Source of the DNA: Lasiosphaeris hirsuta
Lineage: Eukaryota; Ascomycota; Sordariomycetes; Sordariales; Lasiosphaeriaceae
Length of the DNA: 64,000 nt
Assembly (NCBI GenBank): GCA_030549175.1
Contig: JAUKUA010000001.1
Span: 5,270,001 to 5,334,000, forward strand
Direction of reading: 5' to 3'
Shown: positions 35,524 to 47,557 of the stretch, piece after piece
Numbering within the stretch: the first letter of the stretch is position 1
Layout of the letters: each line of letters opens with the position of its first letter
Position numbers and translations under genes: made by a program
Notes under the pieces: generated by a model
Told to the model about the DNA's origin: nothing
The model's database searches: none
Seen by the model: the letters and a program-made list of their open reading frames with translations, nothing else

Positions 35524-37320
35524 TTAACAGTCCCGTTGCTTCATATAATGATTCACGTCGTTTGGTGTAGGGCTCTGATGCACCCAGATTTCGTTTCCTG
35601 CACCCCAGTTTAAGAGACCTACCAGGGGCTTCCCCGATGTGTCTGTTGGGACACTCGGGTCCTGACTTCTGAGCCTGCTGACCAACCCTTTCAGACGGAG
35701 GGAAAACTCATGGGGGATCTTTAGCCTGGTGGCAACGAATTTATCGTCAGGTCGGTGATCAGACAAAACCTTAGTTCCGGAGGTGGCCTTGCTCAGCAAT
35801 CGTTCGCCGGCCCATGCCTCACTATTGTTATTGAACCTGGTCTGGTATGAGGGCAGCGTGGTTTTGAGAAACTCAAGTGCCGAGTGGGCTGTGAGGTGTA
35901 TGGCGCGCTTTGGATTTACGATCGTCTTCATGAGCAGTGAGGTCCAATTTGGATAAAGGACCGCGAAGTCCGTCTGCGAGAGGTGTGTCGATCCACGGAT
36001 CGTCACCATCCAACACGGAGCTCCAGAAGTTCGGGCCTCGCGGCACATGGTCTCGACCCGGTCATGATTCTCCTTCCAGTGCATGAAGGCCTCGCTCCCG
36101 ACCGACAGTATCGGCTTTTTCAGCCTGTCCTGCTCCGTACTCTCGGGCGTTGCAGGGCCCCAGGTGTCAAGAAGAATACCTTGTGAGACCCAGGAGAGTC
36201 TTTCCAGTCTCAGCGCTTGCACCGTCGTCGCTGCACCGAATGAGTGCCCCATGAGGGTGACATGATCAAGAAAAAGTTGGCTCGCCCAATCCCGCCAGTC
36301 AATCCTCTCCAGGCCCTTGGAGCTCGAGCCCACATTCCCCTTCTTCCTGAGGTTCTGCGTACGCACTTCCTCTCCATTTCCGCTGTTGATTAGGCCCAGG
36401 ACGTAAAACGCCTCCTCGATCTCGGCTAGTCTCATATCGATCTGAGCGCGACGGAGTTCCGTGTCCACTCCACGAGCATTTCGCGGAGAGGTGTCAAGGG
36501 GATTGTCCTTGGGGAAGAGGTAGTCGACCACGTAGTATGATTTCGGTTGTGTCTCGTCATCTCTCCTGGGGTCGTCAGGTGCATCCTTTTCTCTATTTTT
36601 ATCCAACCCTCCCGCCTTCTCCAGTTCTGGGCTCTCAAGATCCCGGGATCGGGCTTTATTAACGTATGTTCGAGCGCCACTACCGTCGCGATGCTCCATA
36701 GCAATCACTACGAGGCCGAAACTTGCAAGCTCCCCGCAAACACTGCTGTAGGATGTCCTTGAGCCGCCTAGGCCGTGACTGAATATGATGACTGGAAACC
36801 GCGGCTCGCCAGGTTTCTCCTTCTCGTCGCCTGACGCCTCCTGTTCGCCCACAAGCGTGGCCTGACTTGCGTCTTCCTCCCCCGCGGCCCTCCGGCCCAG
36901 CGACGCCAGTCTCACGTTGCGGTGCGCCGGAAGCCGCGTGAACATGGATGTCAGTGCGATGTAGGCTGTCACGGGAAGGTGCGGCGCGCTGAGGAATTTT
37001 GCGTAGCCCTTACTTGTCTCAAGGCGTGGCCTCGGCAGCCAGGTAACGGCGCGGGCGCTCTTGTCGGGCGGCCTCGAGCTGGGGTAGTAGACGGAGAAGA
37101 GGACCGTGTCGAGCTGGAGCGCTGGCACACCGTTGCGCTTGATGTGGGAGGCGAAGGAGCGCGGCGCGCGAGCGGGTAGCTCGATCTCGAGGAATCCCAC
37201 GTCGTAGGGCCCTGTGTAGGCAGGGAGGGAGTGGAGGAGACGTTCGCGGACCGTTTTCTTGGGCGAGCCTGGTAGTCTCCGCGGTCGGATGGGTTCCGTC
37301 GCCGAGTTGGTTTGGGCCAT
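35524..37320 (-). CDS. PAF-acetylhydrolase-family lipase
   Basis: A single exon of 598 residues. ATG 37320 (M-A-Q-T-N-S) is preferred, because the open frame upstream starts only at a non-ATG codon. The fold is alpha/beta hydrolase of the isoform II platelet-activating-factor acetylhydrolase family, which cleaves short or oxidised acyl chains from phospholipids. Visible are S-H-G-L-G-G-S-R (oxyanion-hole region), the nucleophile elbow G-H-S-F-G-A with Ser at about 360, and T-I-R-G-S-T-H-L-S-Q carrying the probable catalytic His. No signal peptide or membrane segment appears at this start, so a cytosolic enzyme is likely. An Asp/Lys-rich loop at about 230-265 is an insertion relative to the animal enzyme. 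The C-terminal ~100 residues are not recognised. Confidence 0.88.
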   Translation of the reverse strand: MAQTNSATEPIRPRRLPGSPKKTVRERLLHSLPAYTGPYDVGFLEIELPARAPRSFASHIKRNGVPALQLDTVLFSVYYPSSRPPDKSARAVTWLPRPRLETSKGYAKFLSAPHLPVTAYIALTSMFTRLPAHRNVRLASLGRRAAGEEDASQATLVGEQEASGDEKEKPGEPRFPVIIFSHGLGGSRTSYSSVCGELASFGLVVIAMEHRDGSGARTYVNKARSRDLESPELEKAGGLDKNREKDAPDDPRRDDETQPKSYYVVDYLFPKDNPLDTSPRNARGVDTELRRAQIDMRLAEIEEAFYVLGLINSGNGEEVRTQNLRKKGNVGSSSKGLERIDWRDWASQLFLDHVTLMGHSFGAATTVQALRLERLSWVSQGILLDTWGPATPESTEQDRLKKPILSVGSEAFMHWKENHDRVETMCREARTSGAPCWMVTIRGSTHLSQTDFAVLYPNWTSLLMKTIVNPKRAIHLTAHSALEFLKTTLPSYQTRFNNNSEAWAGERLLSKATSGTKVLSDHRPDDKFVATRLKIPHEFSLRLKGLVSRLRSQDPSVPTDTSGKPLVGLLNWGAGNEIWVHQSPTPNDVNHYMKQRDC

Positions 37321-38226
37321 GTCGTGAGACCTTGGGCTGTTGTGGAAATAGACAAGGGTGAAGTCTAGGGGCCAGAGGAAAAGTGTAGTAATCTTCTTGG
37401 AGAGCGACAAGTCGGGTTTCTAGGAGTTTCGCGATCATATTTATATTTACCCAGCCCAGGTGTCCAGCTCATGTGGGCTTGCAGACGCAAGGTTTCAGGT
37501 AGTTGAGCGTTCACAGCGGCTGAGAAGGCGCTACCTGGCTAGCGAGCAGCGCTACGCAGGTGCGCCGAGTCGTGTAAGAGGCTATTCGGAGCCGGAAAAG
37601 AAAATACAGGGGTAGCAAATAGGACAGTACAATGAATAAGCGTAACTACATTATCAAAAGGTTATTGAGGAGGACGTACTCTAGCTATCAGCTTGGTCTT
37701 CTACTTGGCCTTTCTATGCGCTATGCTATCGTGAATTGTATTAATCCAATCTGAATTACTGATGATGTCATTTTTAGGGGGAGTCTAGATCGCGACTGCC
37801 TTGGCCTGTCGACCAACGTGGGTTGAGCTGTGCCCACCTTACCTAACATTAGCTTTTTTGAGCAGTTCACTTGGAGTACCTCACACCTAAGTGCCTTCCT
37901 TGAGCAGTGGTGACGACAATGCTTCCATGTCAAGGCACATTTCTATTGGTTATGCAAAGCCCTTCATCCTGACAGCTTGGATTTTCTGTCCCCCCCCCCT
38001 CTCCCCAAAAAAAAAAATTAATTTGAAACAGTGTCAGCTATAAACCTCCGTGAGTAATATTTCGGACACTGTTTCAATTCACCAACTCCAGCTTTGATAA
38101 AAAAGGCCTAGCAAAAAAAGAATAATAATACCAGGGACATCGCAAATCACTAATGAAGATTCCATATATACCTACAGTATCAAATATCAACACGATTCTG
38201 GTTGAAAGCTGCATGTAGTTAGGCCT
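37321..38226. other. AT-richer intergenic with inverted repeat
   Basis: No coding frame is supported. It contains a C9/A11 homopolymer pair at about 37990-38018 and a 13-bp inverted repeat at 38023-38077. Confidence 0.6.
38023..38077. repeat. 13-bp perfect inverted repeat
   Basis: TTGAAACAGTGTC (38023-38035) and GACACTGTTTCAA (38065-38077) are perfect reverse complements separated by 29 bp. The arrangement resembles the terminal repeats of a tiny element, but no duplicated target site is evident. Confidence 0.7.
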
Positions 38227-39307
38227 TTATGCAACTGTCGGCTCCCAAACACTCTTAACGGACTCTGCAAACTCCCGGAAAGGCCTGGGAGCGCAGCCAG
38301 TGACGCTCGGCACGACATCGTTCACCCGATTCTCGGAACCCACTTCGATGGCCGTGTCCAGGCTGCTCATCATCCTGGCGTAGTTCTCTGGCATGCCAAG
38401 CGACTGATGGCCTCTTCGATGTCACCAATCGAAAGGTCAAAGTGGAAATCTTGGTCAACGTGGACAATCTTGCGCCCCAACAGCTCCGTCAGGATTTCGG
38501 CGAGCTGAGTGACCATTAGGAACCTCTGTCTGCATATATCGCACCGCATACAACGGAGGCAAACTCACATTGTGATAAGACAGCAGCTGCGGTCCGAGAA
38601 CTACAAACTCAGTGTTGGGTAGCTCCTTTCTTGTCAGCGCCTGTACGGCAACGGCAGCGATATCATCAGCAGAACCCAAGGGATTTTCACTTCGCCCGTC
38701 GCCGAGTAGAGCTTGCTCTCCTCCCTGAGAGGTTTGAGATGGGTTTCCTGCTCAGCAATGTTCTCTACACGAATAACCGCGTCAGGGGCCGAGAACTAGA
38801 CACAACGCCCTTGAATGAACGGGATCACCCACGTCGAAACCAAGTCGGCCGTAACACGGCCCAATCAACCTCACACCGACACCCCAGCTCCCGCAAGTAC
38901 GCATGAATTTTGCCCATAGCCGGTCCACCGGCCTCGATAGCCGACGCCGAGAGGAGCACGAACCGGTGCGCGCCGCGCTGCCGTGCAAAGTCGACAAACT
39001 CCATCATGATAGGCGCCGAGTCGAGCATTGGGGGCGCCAGCAGGAACACGGACTTGATCTCACTGTCGCTACCTGAATTCCTTGTCATCTCGTCCCCACC
39101 TTTTTTCGAGGCTTTTGCTGCCGCCTTGAACGGATTCTCCCACGTCTTGTGGTCCTCCCAGTCGAAGACGACACCGTTTGCGCCATCACCATTCCGCGAC
39201 GCCGCTAACGCCGGGGTTGCTACGGCCGATAGCTGCTTGGTGATTCGGCTGCCTACTGTCCCTGTGCCCCCAAGTATGAGGACGGGGTTGGTTTATGATG
39301 TTGACAT
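38227..39307 (-). pseudogene. NmrA/EasG-like NAD(P)-binding reductase, broken as read
   Basis: The coding path starts at ATG 39307, meets TAA at 39295-39293 (fifth codon), then continues with P-V-L-I-L-G-G-T-G-T-V-G-S-R-I-T, the dinucleotide-binding loop. Introns 38832-38765 and 38568-38505 fit GT-AG. Two one-base losses are needed to keep frame: near 38681 (before G-S-A-D-D-I-A-A-V-A-V) and near 38400 (before M-P-E-N-Y-A-R-M-M-S-S-L-D). The complete path ends W-E-P-T-V-A-stop at 38227, about 290 residues, the normal length for NmrA-like reductases related to festuclavine dehydrogenase EasG. Such enzymes reduce small-molecule substrates; no other ergot-pathway gene is nearby, so a link to alkaloids is not implied. 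It is either a pseudogene or an intact gene with sequence errors plus an unresolved 5' end. Confidence 0.75.
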
Positions 39308-40071
39308 GATGATTTTTGTAATGGTATAAGTTCGAGAGACTTTCAAGTCTAATCTGAGTCGGATGGTGTAAGAGGGATACCAATGCTTGCAATGTAAACG
39401 AGTTTGCCACAGCTCTGGCCGTAGGTACCGCAGGCTTTGTCAGCTCGTTCGTAGACGGCTCGCATCCTGTTGAGTATGAAAACGCTAAGGGAGGCGAGGA
39501 GGATTTGTGCCACGACGAGGGCGACCGGCGAACATAAGCTTTCTTGCCAAGGAATTGCCTACTTCACAGTGGGAAGGAGACTTCGACAATAAATCCGGAT
39601 ACATACCAGTCACATCGCTACAGTCTTTATACAGCCGTGCCTTGAGCTTACACTGTAAGATTCGACCTGTCCTAGCAAGTGCATCCAGTGGACACCTACA
39701 CCCTTCCCCCGCTTTTGGATTTAGAGTTCAACACCAATGCCACCATGCAATCATCGTGTTCCTTACATGGATATGTCTGGAAACCAGGCACATTTTGAGA
39801 TACCACTCAAGCAAAACTGTGATTTCTCCAGTCCAAGAGGTCCTGGCCGGCCTAGAATACGACTACCGTTAAGGTGCCTGGACCATTTTAGTGAGCCTCA
39901 GCAGAGCCTTTGGTAGCTACTGTCAAAGCATAACGCCGAGTAAACAGAATATTATTGAAAAGGGGGTATCGTTCCGCTCCACGCTCACACTTTTAACTCA
40001 TCAGGCTTTGAAACCAACGCGAGGATCTACCCCTTTCCACAATCCACCGGCATCCAATTCCACTTACAGTC
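39308..40071. other. Intergenic
   Basis: Only short frames (one of 121 codons at 39507-39872, plus, without motifs). It forms the promoter of the NmrA-like gene and the 3' flank of the glucosyltransferase-like gene. Confidence 0.55.
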
Positions 40072-43000
40072 TCACTTCTCTCCCCAAGACGATGGGCCAC
40101 CTTCGCCCGCCCCACTGAGCCTCAAGCTTTCCTCGAGCGCCCGCCTCAGATCCTCATCATCCCCTTCTGCTGCCTCTGCACCTCCTACAGCCGTCTCCTT
40201 TCCTCTGCTAGTCTTCCGGAACGCCTCCTCAGCAAGGCTCTGCTTCTTGACATACTCCAACACAATCTCCTCCTCAGTTCTCTCCCTTTCCAATTCGGCC
40301 TTGTGTGCGCGCTTCGACTCCTCGAGAGCGAGCCGCAGCAGCTCATCGTCATCAACCTCACCCCCGCCGGCGTTGCCAACGTTGAAACCCGGAGGCATCT
40401 CGGCAGGTAGCTCTGCCGCATCATCAAACCCTTCAGGATGAACTCTCGACAGCTCGATCGCTCTCTTGAGCTCCTTATCCTCGTCGATATCGTCCCTGCG
40501 CCCAAACTCGTGCTGCTGAGAAATACTCTGCCTTACCGCCTCCTCAATCAACGCCTGGTACTCCTCGTCCGTAATGTTGGTCAAGTCCTCATCCCCGGGC
40601 ATCGTTGGCAGCCAGCCACCCGCCAGCGTCGCTCCGGGCCCCTCGGGCCACTTCGTCTCATCTACCCCCTTACCCTTCAACTCGCGGCTCTGTTCGTCTG
40701 CAATCCGCCGCATTTCTTTGAGGCTGGCGCGGATGGCCGCCTCAACCTTGACATCTTCTGTTTTATCGCCTCGCGAAGTCTTCGCCACCGATATACGGAT
40801 AGCTTTTTCAAACTCCTCGTCGTCTGCCGAGGTATGATGAGGAAGTTGAGGGACGGAAGAAGACGAGCTACCGGCCCCATCCCCGCCTTGGGGAGGCACC
40901 CCGCGACTGGCGGCCATGCGCTGCTTTTGCTGCCAGATCTCCTTTTCCCGATGCAGTTTCCTCCGCTCTTCGAGTGAGACGTTTCGCGTGTGAAACCAGC
41001 CCGTTCGGGGAGGACCATTGGTATTCCCGCCAGGGTAATCTTCCATGAGCGATGAATTCGTGGTGTTGCGCCCAGTACCGGCGGTAACAGCAGTATCAGG
41101 GAGATCCCCCTCAACCTCAGCAACGCTCCCGCTAGACCTCTCCCTCAGTTTGAGCATATAAAACCCCTTGAGCTCACCGCCCCTCCTATGCCACCGCTCC
41201 ACAATATCCCTCTGCTCCTCGGCCGTTGCCTTCCTCATTTCGTCTCTCCCCTGCACCACCCGCGACGTAAGGATGTAGTTATCCGAACTCGTGCTAAACA
41301 TGTTCCTCACTTCTGCTTGCACCCCCTGCATCGTATACGCAGGGAGCGCCCACACGGCTGCGGCTGGCTTGAGAATAAGCCCCCCGATCCCCTTGCCGAT
41401 GCCTTTGAGCAGGCCACGCCCGCCATCCTTCTCAGCGCCTTTGAGCGGCTGCGTTACCAAGCCTGACACGCCGTCGTAGAAACCCAGGCCAAATTCCTTA
41501 CCCGCAATTTTCAGCCCGCTCGTAAAGCCTGTAACCTTCTCGGTCGGCCGCACCGTGTCGTCGTTGTAAAGCTTGGGCGCATTGCGGAAGCCACGCGCGA
41601 GGCCCATGCAAACATTTATGGGCATCTGCATTCCCGTCTCAACGATGCGCCCAACACCTTTACCCGCACCAATGGCGTTTTCAAGGTTGAGTTGGTTTTG
41701 CGACGATGAAGCATCTTCTCGGAGCGTAGGGTTTTTTAGCAGTCCGGTAGCATCAGCCCCACGGCTGGTCTGAGGGGAGCGCCCTTGTCTGGGAGAAGGT
41801 ACCCCTACCGTGGGGATGGATTGGATGGATGTTTGCGATGCGCTAGTCAGTCCGGATTGATGCGATGGCGCTGTGCTGGATACCTCGGAGGCATGTTCCC
41901 CCGGCGACAAAGTCGACGATGTTGAAACGGAGACTGACGGCAGACCCGTCGATGCCATAGATGCGGTGTCTTCAGTCTTTGCGCTACCCGCTATCGGTGC
42001 GCCGGCAGGCGACGATTTGGGTTTTGCATCGCCATCCTTAGCTGTTTCCTTGTTGAACATATCCCGTGGGAAGTCTGCGACAGCCATGGCCATAGTACCG
42101 AGATCACCCACGAGAGCCGACGTGACGGCCGAAATGGGATCCCACGGCTGGTCCTCCGTGCTATACTCCATGGGCCGATATCTATAGCCTTTGTCAGTAA
42201 GGTCTCTTCCACTAGACTGGTAGTTCAAAACTCACAGTTTGAGGTCTGCGTATTTAAGCTGCCCTTCCTTTACCAAAACCGTAGCGGCCAAAGCACTCAG
42301 CCTCATTTTAGTCCTCCTGACTCGCCAGACAGCGACACGACTTGGAGCGAGTGAACATCTCATAATGTCAGTATTCAAGAACTCGTGGAAACTCTTGCCA
42401 CCAACGTCAGCACCCTTCTCCTCCCTGATACTCGCGCCCAATCCCTCGGCCCTCGCTCTTGTCTCCGGCTTGAGAGCATCAGCAATAGCGCCAGCTAGGT
42501 TTTCGGCCGTGAGCTTCTTGAAAGGGATGGGGGCAGGCCCGGCTCCAGCCTTGGCGATCATGGCGCCCCAAAAGGGCTGGTCCCCAAAGAACGGGACCAC
42601 AACTGTAGGCTTGCCAAGGTTGATGCCCGCCGCGCTGGTGCCCGCGCCACCATGATGGACGACCGCCGACACATGCTTGAACAGCCAGTCGTGTGGGCAG
42701 TTTCCAAGCATAAAGACGCCGTCGGGGATGCCGACCGAATCAACACCCAACCCACCCCAGCCTTTCGACACGAGAGCTCTTATGCCCAACTGGGAGACGG
42801 CATCGAAGATCATTCGAGTGAGAGCGTTCGGATTTTCCACGACGATGGAGCCAAAGCCAATGTAGACCGGTGGCGGCCCTGCCGCGAGAAAAGCGGCAAG
42901 GTCGGGCTCTGGTGTGTATGATGATGCCAGGTTGAGGAAGAAGAAACCTGCGATAGTAACCTCAGCAGCCCAGTCTGCCGGCTTAGGGATCAAAGCAGGT

Positions 43001-44147
43001 GACCAGCAGTACGTGGTGGGTATCCGTAATCGGCTAAGCAACCCAGGTGCCCAAATGAGAGAAAGGGGTTCGAGGTCTAAAATCTTGGTTCTGAAGCGGT
43101 TGATCACGTCGCCTAGCCCCTGCCAGGTCATCATCTCTACCAGGGCATACGAGATGTAGTTCGTCATGACCACATCTGTGTTAGTCGACTCAATATTGGC
43201 GAGGGGGTGGGGGAAGGCCCTAGTTGGCGACCATGGCATTCTGGGCAACTTAGTTCCAAGCACTTATGCCGTGATAAGGGTGCAGCTATAACTTACGTGA
43301 ACATCATATGCATCGGGATTCCCAGCTTCTCCGCGATGTGAATATGCCCAAAGCTCGGCGGGTTCGCAATAATCGCGTCCGCCACAAACGGCCTTTCCCT
43401 TGAATCGCCGGGCAGCGTATAGCTCTCGTCGATTGGCACCTCGGGCCGCTGTTGGCGAATCGGCGGCCCCAGTCCATTCCCGGCCTCAATGCAAGAGCGC
43501 CAGCATCCCATGAGGATCTCTTCAATGCCTTTGCGCCGCTTCGTGATCTCGCCGCTCTTGAGAGCGTCGATACCCGGCATCAGGCCGGGATTTTTTACCA
43601 TGAAAGCCATGAGCTCAGCCGGGTCGCCACCAATACTAAAGAACTCGAGACCGTTATCCTCGACAAACTTCTGGAATGTCGGGTGCGTTGCCACTCGCAC
43701 GCGGTGCCCATATGTGTCGCGCAGGACCTGGCCAAGCGCCACGAACGGCTGCACGTCACCGCGGGACCCGACAATCTGGATAACGATGTTGAGTTGTGGA
43801 GGTGGCGTCTGACCAGGCTGCCCACCAAGGCTGGGTGGGATGTAGGCTGGCGGCAGAGGCGCCTGCCCGGCTGGGAGAGGCCGTGGCTCGGTATGGAGCT
43901 GGCTGCGAAGCGTGGGTGCGAGCAGGTCGGCGAGCCGCCTGTTCTTCTGGTTGATGTTGATGTTGATGCGGCCGTCATCGGTGACAGCGGCGCCAGCTTC
44001 GAAGCCAGCTTGTGAGAGTAGCAGCTGGTCAAGGTGGTCGCCGTATGCTGGAGGCGGAATTTGCTCGCCGCCAAGGTCCGGGATATCGAGCTCTTCAGGG
44101 ATGGGAACCGTATTGGTCCTGCCATCCTCGTTTGCAATCATGACCAT
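40072..44147 (-). CDS. Sterol-glucosyltransferase-like protein with Vps13/Atg2-like segment and multiple UIMs
   Basis: Exons 44147-43297, 43240-42236 and 42181-40072 (GT-AG, phases 2 and 2) give 1321 residues. Domain order: a disordered N-terminus; GT28-type N-terminal domain starting N-I-V-I-Q-I-V-G-S-R-G-D-V-Q-P (120-134); GT1/UGT C-terminal domain with H-D-W-L-F and H-H-G-G-A-G-T (479-485), as in fungal UDP-glucose:sterol glucosyltransferases. A Gly-rich amphipathic region follows at about 793-913 (Y-D-G-V-S-G-L-V-T-Q-P, K-G-I-G-K-G-I-G-G-L) that resembles the C-terminal membrane helices of Vps13/Atg2. The tail (about 1073-1308) has roughly seven acidic L-x-x-A-x-x-x-S helices typical of ubiquitin-interacting motifs, e.g. 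E-L-L-R-L-A-L-E-E-S-K-R. No PH-GRAM of Atg26 type is visible. Glucosylation of sterol at ubiquitin-marked membranes is inferred. The start could also be ATG 44141. Confidence 0.88.
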
Positions 44148-45317
44148 GACTTCCCTTTGGCTGGAGCGGATTGGGAGCGGTGATATGGCGTAGTGTGATG
44201 CAAAATGTTCGTAGTCTGAGCCCAAGCAAAGCAACCCTTTCGCTCGCAGTCTTATGGGGAGAGGGAGAGGACGGGCTGGTTGCGGGTCGAGTAGTTATTA
44301 ATGTTCAAACCCTCTTCTTCATTACGTGCCCCTTGATGAGAACAGGGCAGATTCAGTGAAAAGGGGGGGCGGGAGAGAGCACTGGTCATGAAGAAAAGCT
44401 GAAGAAGATGGGAAGCAAGTGGCTATGAAGTCTTGATAGGTAGATTGGCGGGGGCAGAGGGGTAGGGGGGCACAAGGGGCTGCTCGGACAGGTCTGAGAC
44501 CTCAACGGTTCACTATTTAAAGCACTGGTGCAAGCAGCTAAGCGGTGGGGAAAGAAAAAAAAAAACAGATAGCCAGGATTAGGAATTGATGGCAGGTGTT
44601 TGTGAACCACCGATGAGAGAAAATAAAAAGTCTTCGACTGCTTGAGAAACACGAAACTGACTTTAGGTTATCGGTCAACAATACAGGTATCGTGGGGTGA
44701 ATGATCCGTCACGAGGCAGCAACTGGGACCGATGACGAATTTGTGGCACGTCAACCCGAGCCTCGCGTATTTCATCCAACTGTGACCAACTGCACCCCAA
44801 GGCGCCCCCAGGTTGCCAGGATAGACTGGGCTGCCCCTATTGGGCCATGCACAAGCCCGACGGGAACGAGGAAGCCAAATAATTTATTTCCCAATGAGCT
44901 GAAGCATGGCTTGTTGTTTTCACCGCAGTCATCGCCGTTCCTGCATCGTTTGAAGCGGGGGCCGGTCCATATCTCTGCTCTCCGGCCCCGTCAAGGGTGA
45001 TCACGAACCAAACTAGGCAATGCCAATATTCAGGTAAGGGACAAGGTTTGCCAGATGAGGGTCTGCAATCTGACTCGACTACCATACCTGCTACATTCCC
45101 TTGCGTCTCGTCTCGTCAGCAATCTTTTGGCTCAAACGTCTGCCTTCTGAACGCACGCATATCTAGGTACTAGAGCAAACAAAGCCTTGTTGTTGCCAAT
45201 CCGCCGATTGGGACCATTAAGTACATACAACTCGGGAATCCACCTCATACTTCATACCACGTCAATCAGCCCTATGCACGCCGGGGTATATTGCATCAAC
45301 CTCGCACCTTAACCCGC
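44148..45317. other. Intergenic
   Basis: Promoter of the glucosyltransferase-like gene and 3' flank of the phosphate carrier. No supported coding frame. Confidence 0.6.
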
Positions 45318-46582
45318 TCACTTCTCCGCAGGCACGGCACCGCCAGTTGTGGGCAGGCCCATAAAAATCTTGAAGTAATCCTGTATCACGGTTAGCATCT
45401 TTCCAATTGCGCCTAGATTCGGGTGGTCAAACTTACATAAATCATCCATTGCATACCCGTCAGAGTACCAATCATGACAATTCTGACAGGGAGACCGTTC
45501 CAGAGCCCCTTAAAACCAATCTCCTTGTACACTCTCGATGTCACAGCACCAAACGTCTCGCCGGCCTTCCGGTTCGCATTGAGCTTGCTGACCATGACAT
45601 CGGCAGGGTGGGACACGATGGCGCAAAGGATACCAGCCATGTAGCCGCCGACGAACGATACTCCAGTCTGAGCGCCCTTGCTGTAATCGTCCTTGTTGCC
45701 GGGTAGGGTGTCATAAATCTTCTCAACGATGGTCTCAAAAGATGCAAACTTCATCATGGTATAAGGGATTTGCCGGCCCCACAGTGGGACCAGGCCCTTG
45801 TACAGGCCCGCAATGCCCTCCTTGGCTGTGATTTGGCTGATGCCGTCAAGCGTGCCCTTGTACTGGGACGGAATTGTCGTCTGCATGCGCACCTTGACGG
45901 CCTCAAATGGGCACAGTGCAAGATCGGCGAGGAACTCGGCAGAGGCCGAAGCGGACAAGTATAGCACCGTCTTGTACTTGTGGGCAGCCTCGGGACCCGC
46001 GGCATCCGAGTAGGTCTTCTTGAAGTATTCATACCATCCATACTTGAACGCTCCCTGGGCAGAGTAGCCGAAGAAAGTTGGGCTCCAGCCGGTGAAAATA
46101 CCTCGGAGGCCCTCGCCACGGTATATTATCTTCCATCCCTGGAAGTTGCCCTTGTAGAGATGTGAATCCACCTGGCGCCGCGTCTTGACCAGATCAAGAG
46201 GAGTCATACTCGTATGAGTTAGGCCCTATTTGGGCTTTCTGTTAGTCTGGCCCCCAATTATTCTGGCTCGGGCGTCACTTACACATGCGATCAGGCCGCC
46301 GAAGGTGCAGGCAGCATAGTACTTGGCCGAGTAAAGCTCAATCTTTCCAGCAGCAGACTGGGCCTTTTGGCTTGCTGCCTCGAACTCTTTCGTGGCTTCT
46401 GCGCTCAGCTTCTTTGCCCGCGTCTTTGCATCGTCGACGACTGAGCAAGCCAAGTACAACTCTGGGCGAGCTTGCAGAGGTGTCGCCCTGCTGGGCTCGA
46501 GTTTGCTTTGCGGTCGGCCAAGGGAGAGAGGGCTACCGAAGCTGTGTTGGAGCGTGTCCAATCTGGGATATAGGCCCGCCAT
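45318..46582 (-). CDS. MIR1: Mitochondrial phosphate carrier
   Basis: Exons 46582-46283, 46225-45437 and 45380-45318 (GT-AG, all phase 0) encode 383 residues. It imports inorganic phosphate with a proton across the inner mitochondrial membrane, feeding ATP synthesis. The family signature is strong: A-C-G-L-T-H-T-S-M-T-P-L-D-L-V-K-T-R (about 99-116), C-P-F-E-A-V-K-V-R-M-Q and S-H-P-A-D-V-M-V-S-K-L-N, one per carrier repeat. The first ~90 residues are a long, Ala/Lys-rich extension in front of the first helix, probably with presequence character. The last exon encodes only D-Y-F-K-I-F-M-G-L-P-T-T-G and a short tail, matching the conserved C-terminus. Confidence 0.95.
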
Positions 46583-47557
46583 GGTGTCGAAAGACTGGAC
46601 GTTGCGCCAGGAACTTGTCTAGGTAGGGAGAACTCTAGATTCACGGGGGAATGATTTAGTGATGGGGGTTGGTTGCAGTGCAGCGTGATATTCAACGGGA
46701 AGGGTATTTCAGGAGAAGGGCGGCTCAATTGAGAAGAATATGGACATCGCTTTCGACCGGAAGCGACGGAACACGGTCTAGGAGGAAGATACTGTGGAGT
46801 TACAAAACCAGTCTGCGATTCATGAGGGGATGGAGCTGCTCTTGAATAGAAAAGAACGCGGAGATAAGCGCCGCATCGTACCGCAGTGCAACTTTACATT
46901 CCGCAGCTTCCCTACCTGGCCACCTGGCCTTACTAAGTGCGACATTCTCGACCTCAGCCGGCCAGTGGTAAGCAGCGATGCATCCCGAATAGCAAGTCCG
47001 CCGTGCCCACCTACAATGATGGATGCCCAGTTGGCGGCCAGTCGCCGGATGATGACGTCGACGGGTGGCTCCAACACCCCTCCTGCTTTATCTTATCGGT
47101 GATAGGATGGGTTGGCCCCTGGAGTTCTGTGCACACTGGCGTCCACTTTTTCAATGCACAAATTCCCACCCTTGTCGTACTTTGGTCTTTCGTCTTTCGT
47201 CATTCGGCATGTCTAATCCAGCTTCCGAGTTGTTCCTACCTTCTCTTTCGAACAACACAAAATCTTGACAAGACATTTTCGGCGGAGACTGAGCCGTAGG
47301 CGCCTAGTCCTAGTTATGTAGCTCCCGTTCCCCGTACCCGTTGCTTGAGCCAAGAGCCAAGCCAGGCGGGATGAACCCCCACTATGACAAAGTGGTTGAC
47401 ATGTGATTGGCTATACAGCAGTATGTGGCGCTTTAGCCAAAAAAAAAAAAAAAAAAAAGCAATGCGCTGACGAGCCAAGCTTGAATAACTTCAGCCATTC
47501 CACCGTCCTCACCTCTTCTTCGTGCAACTGTGCGGCAATCCAAATCTTCTCGTAGCA
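46583..47557. other. Divergent intergenic region MIR1 / CBS gene
   Basis: No supported gene. A run of 20 A lies at 47439-47458, about 100 bp upstream of the CBS-domain gene start; its length is uncertain for the usual homopolymer reasons. Confidence 0.6.

Noticed and set aside
38227..39307. Part of an ergot-alkaloid-like gene cluster
   Set aside because: EasG-like similarity alone; the neighbours (PAF-acetylhydrolase family, glucosyltransferase-like, carriers) do not belong to such a pathway.
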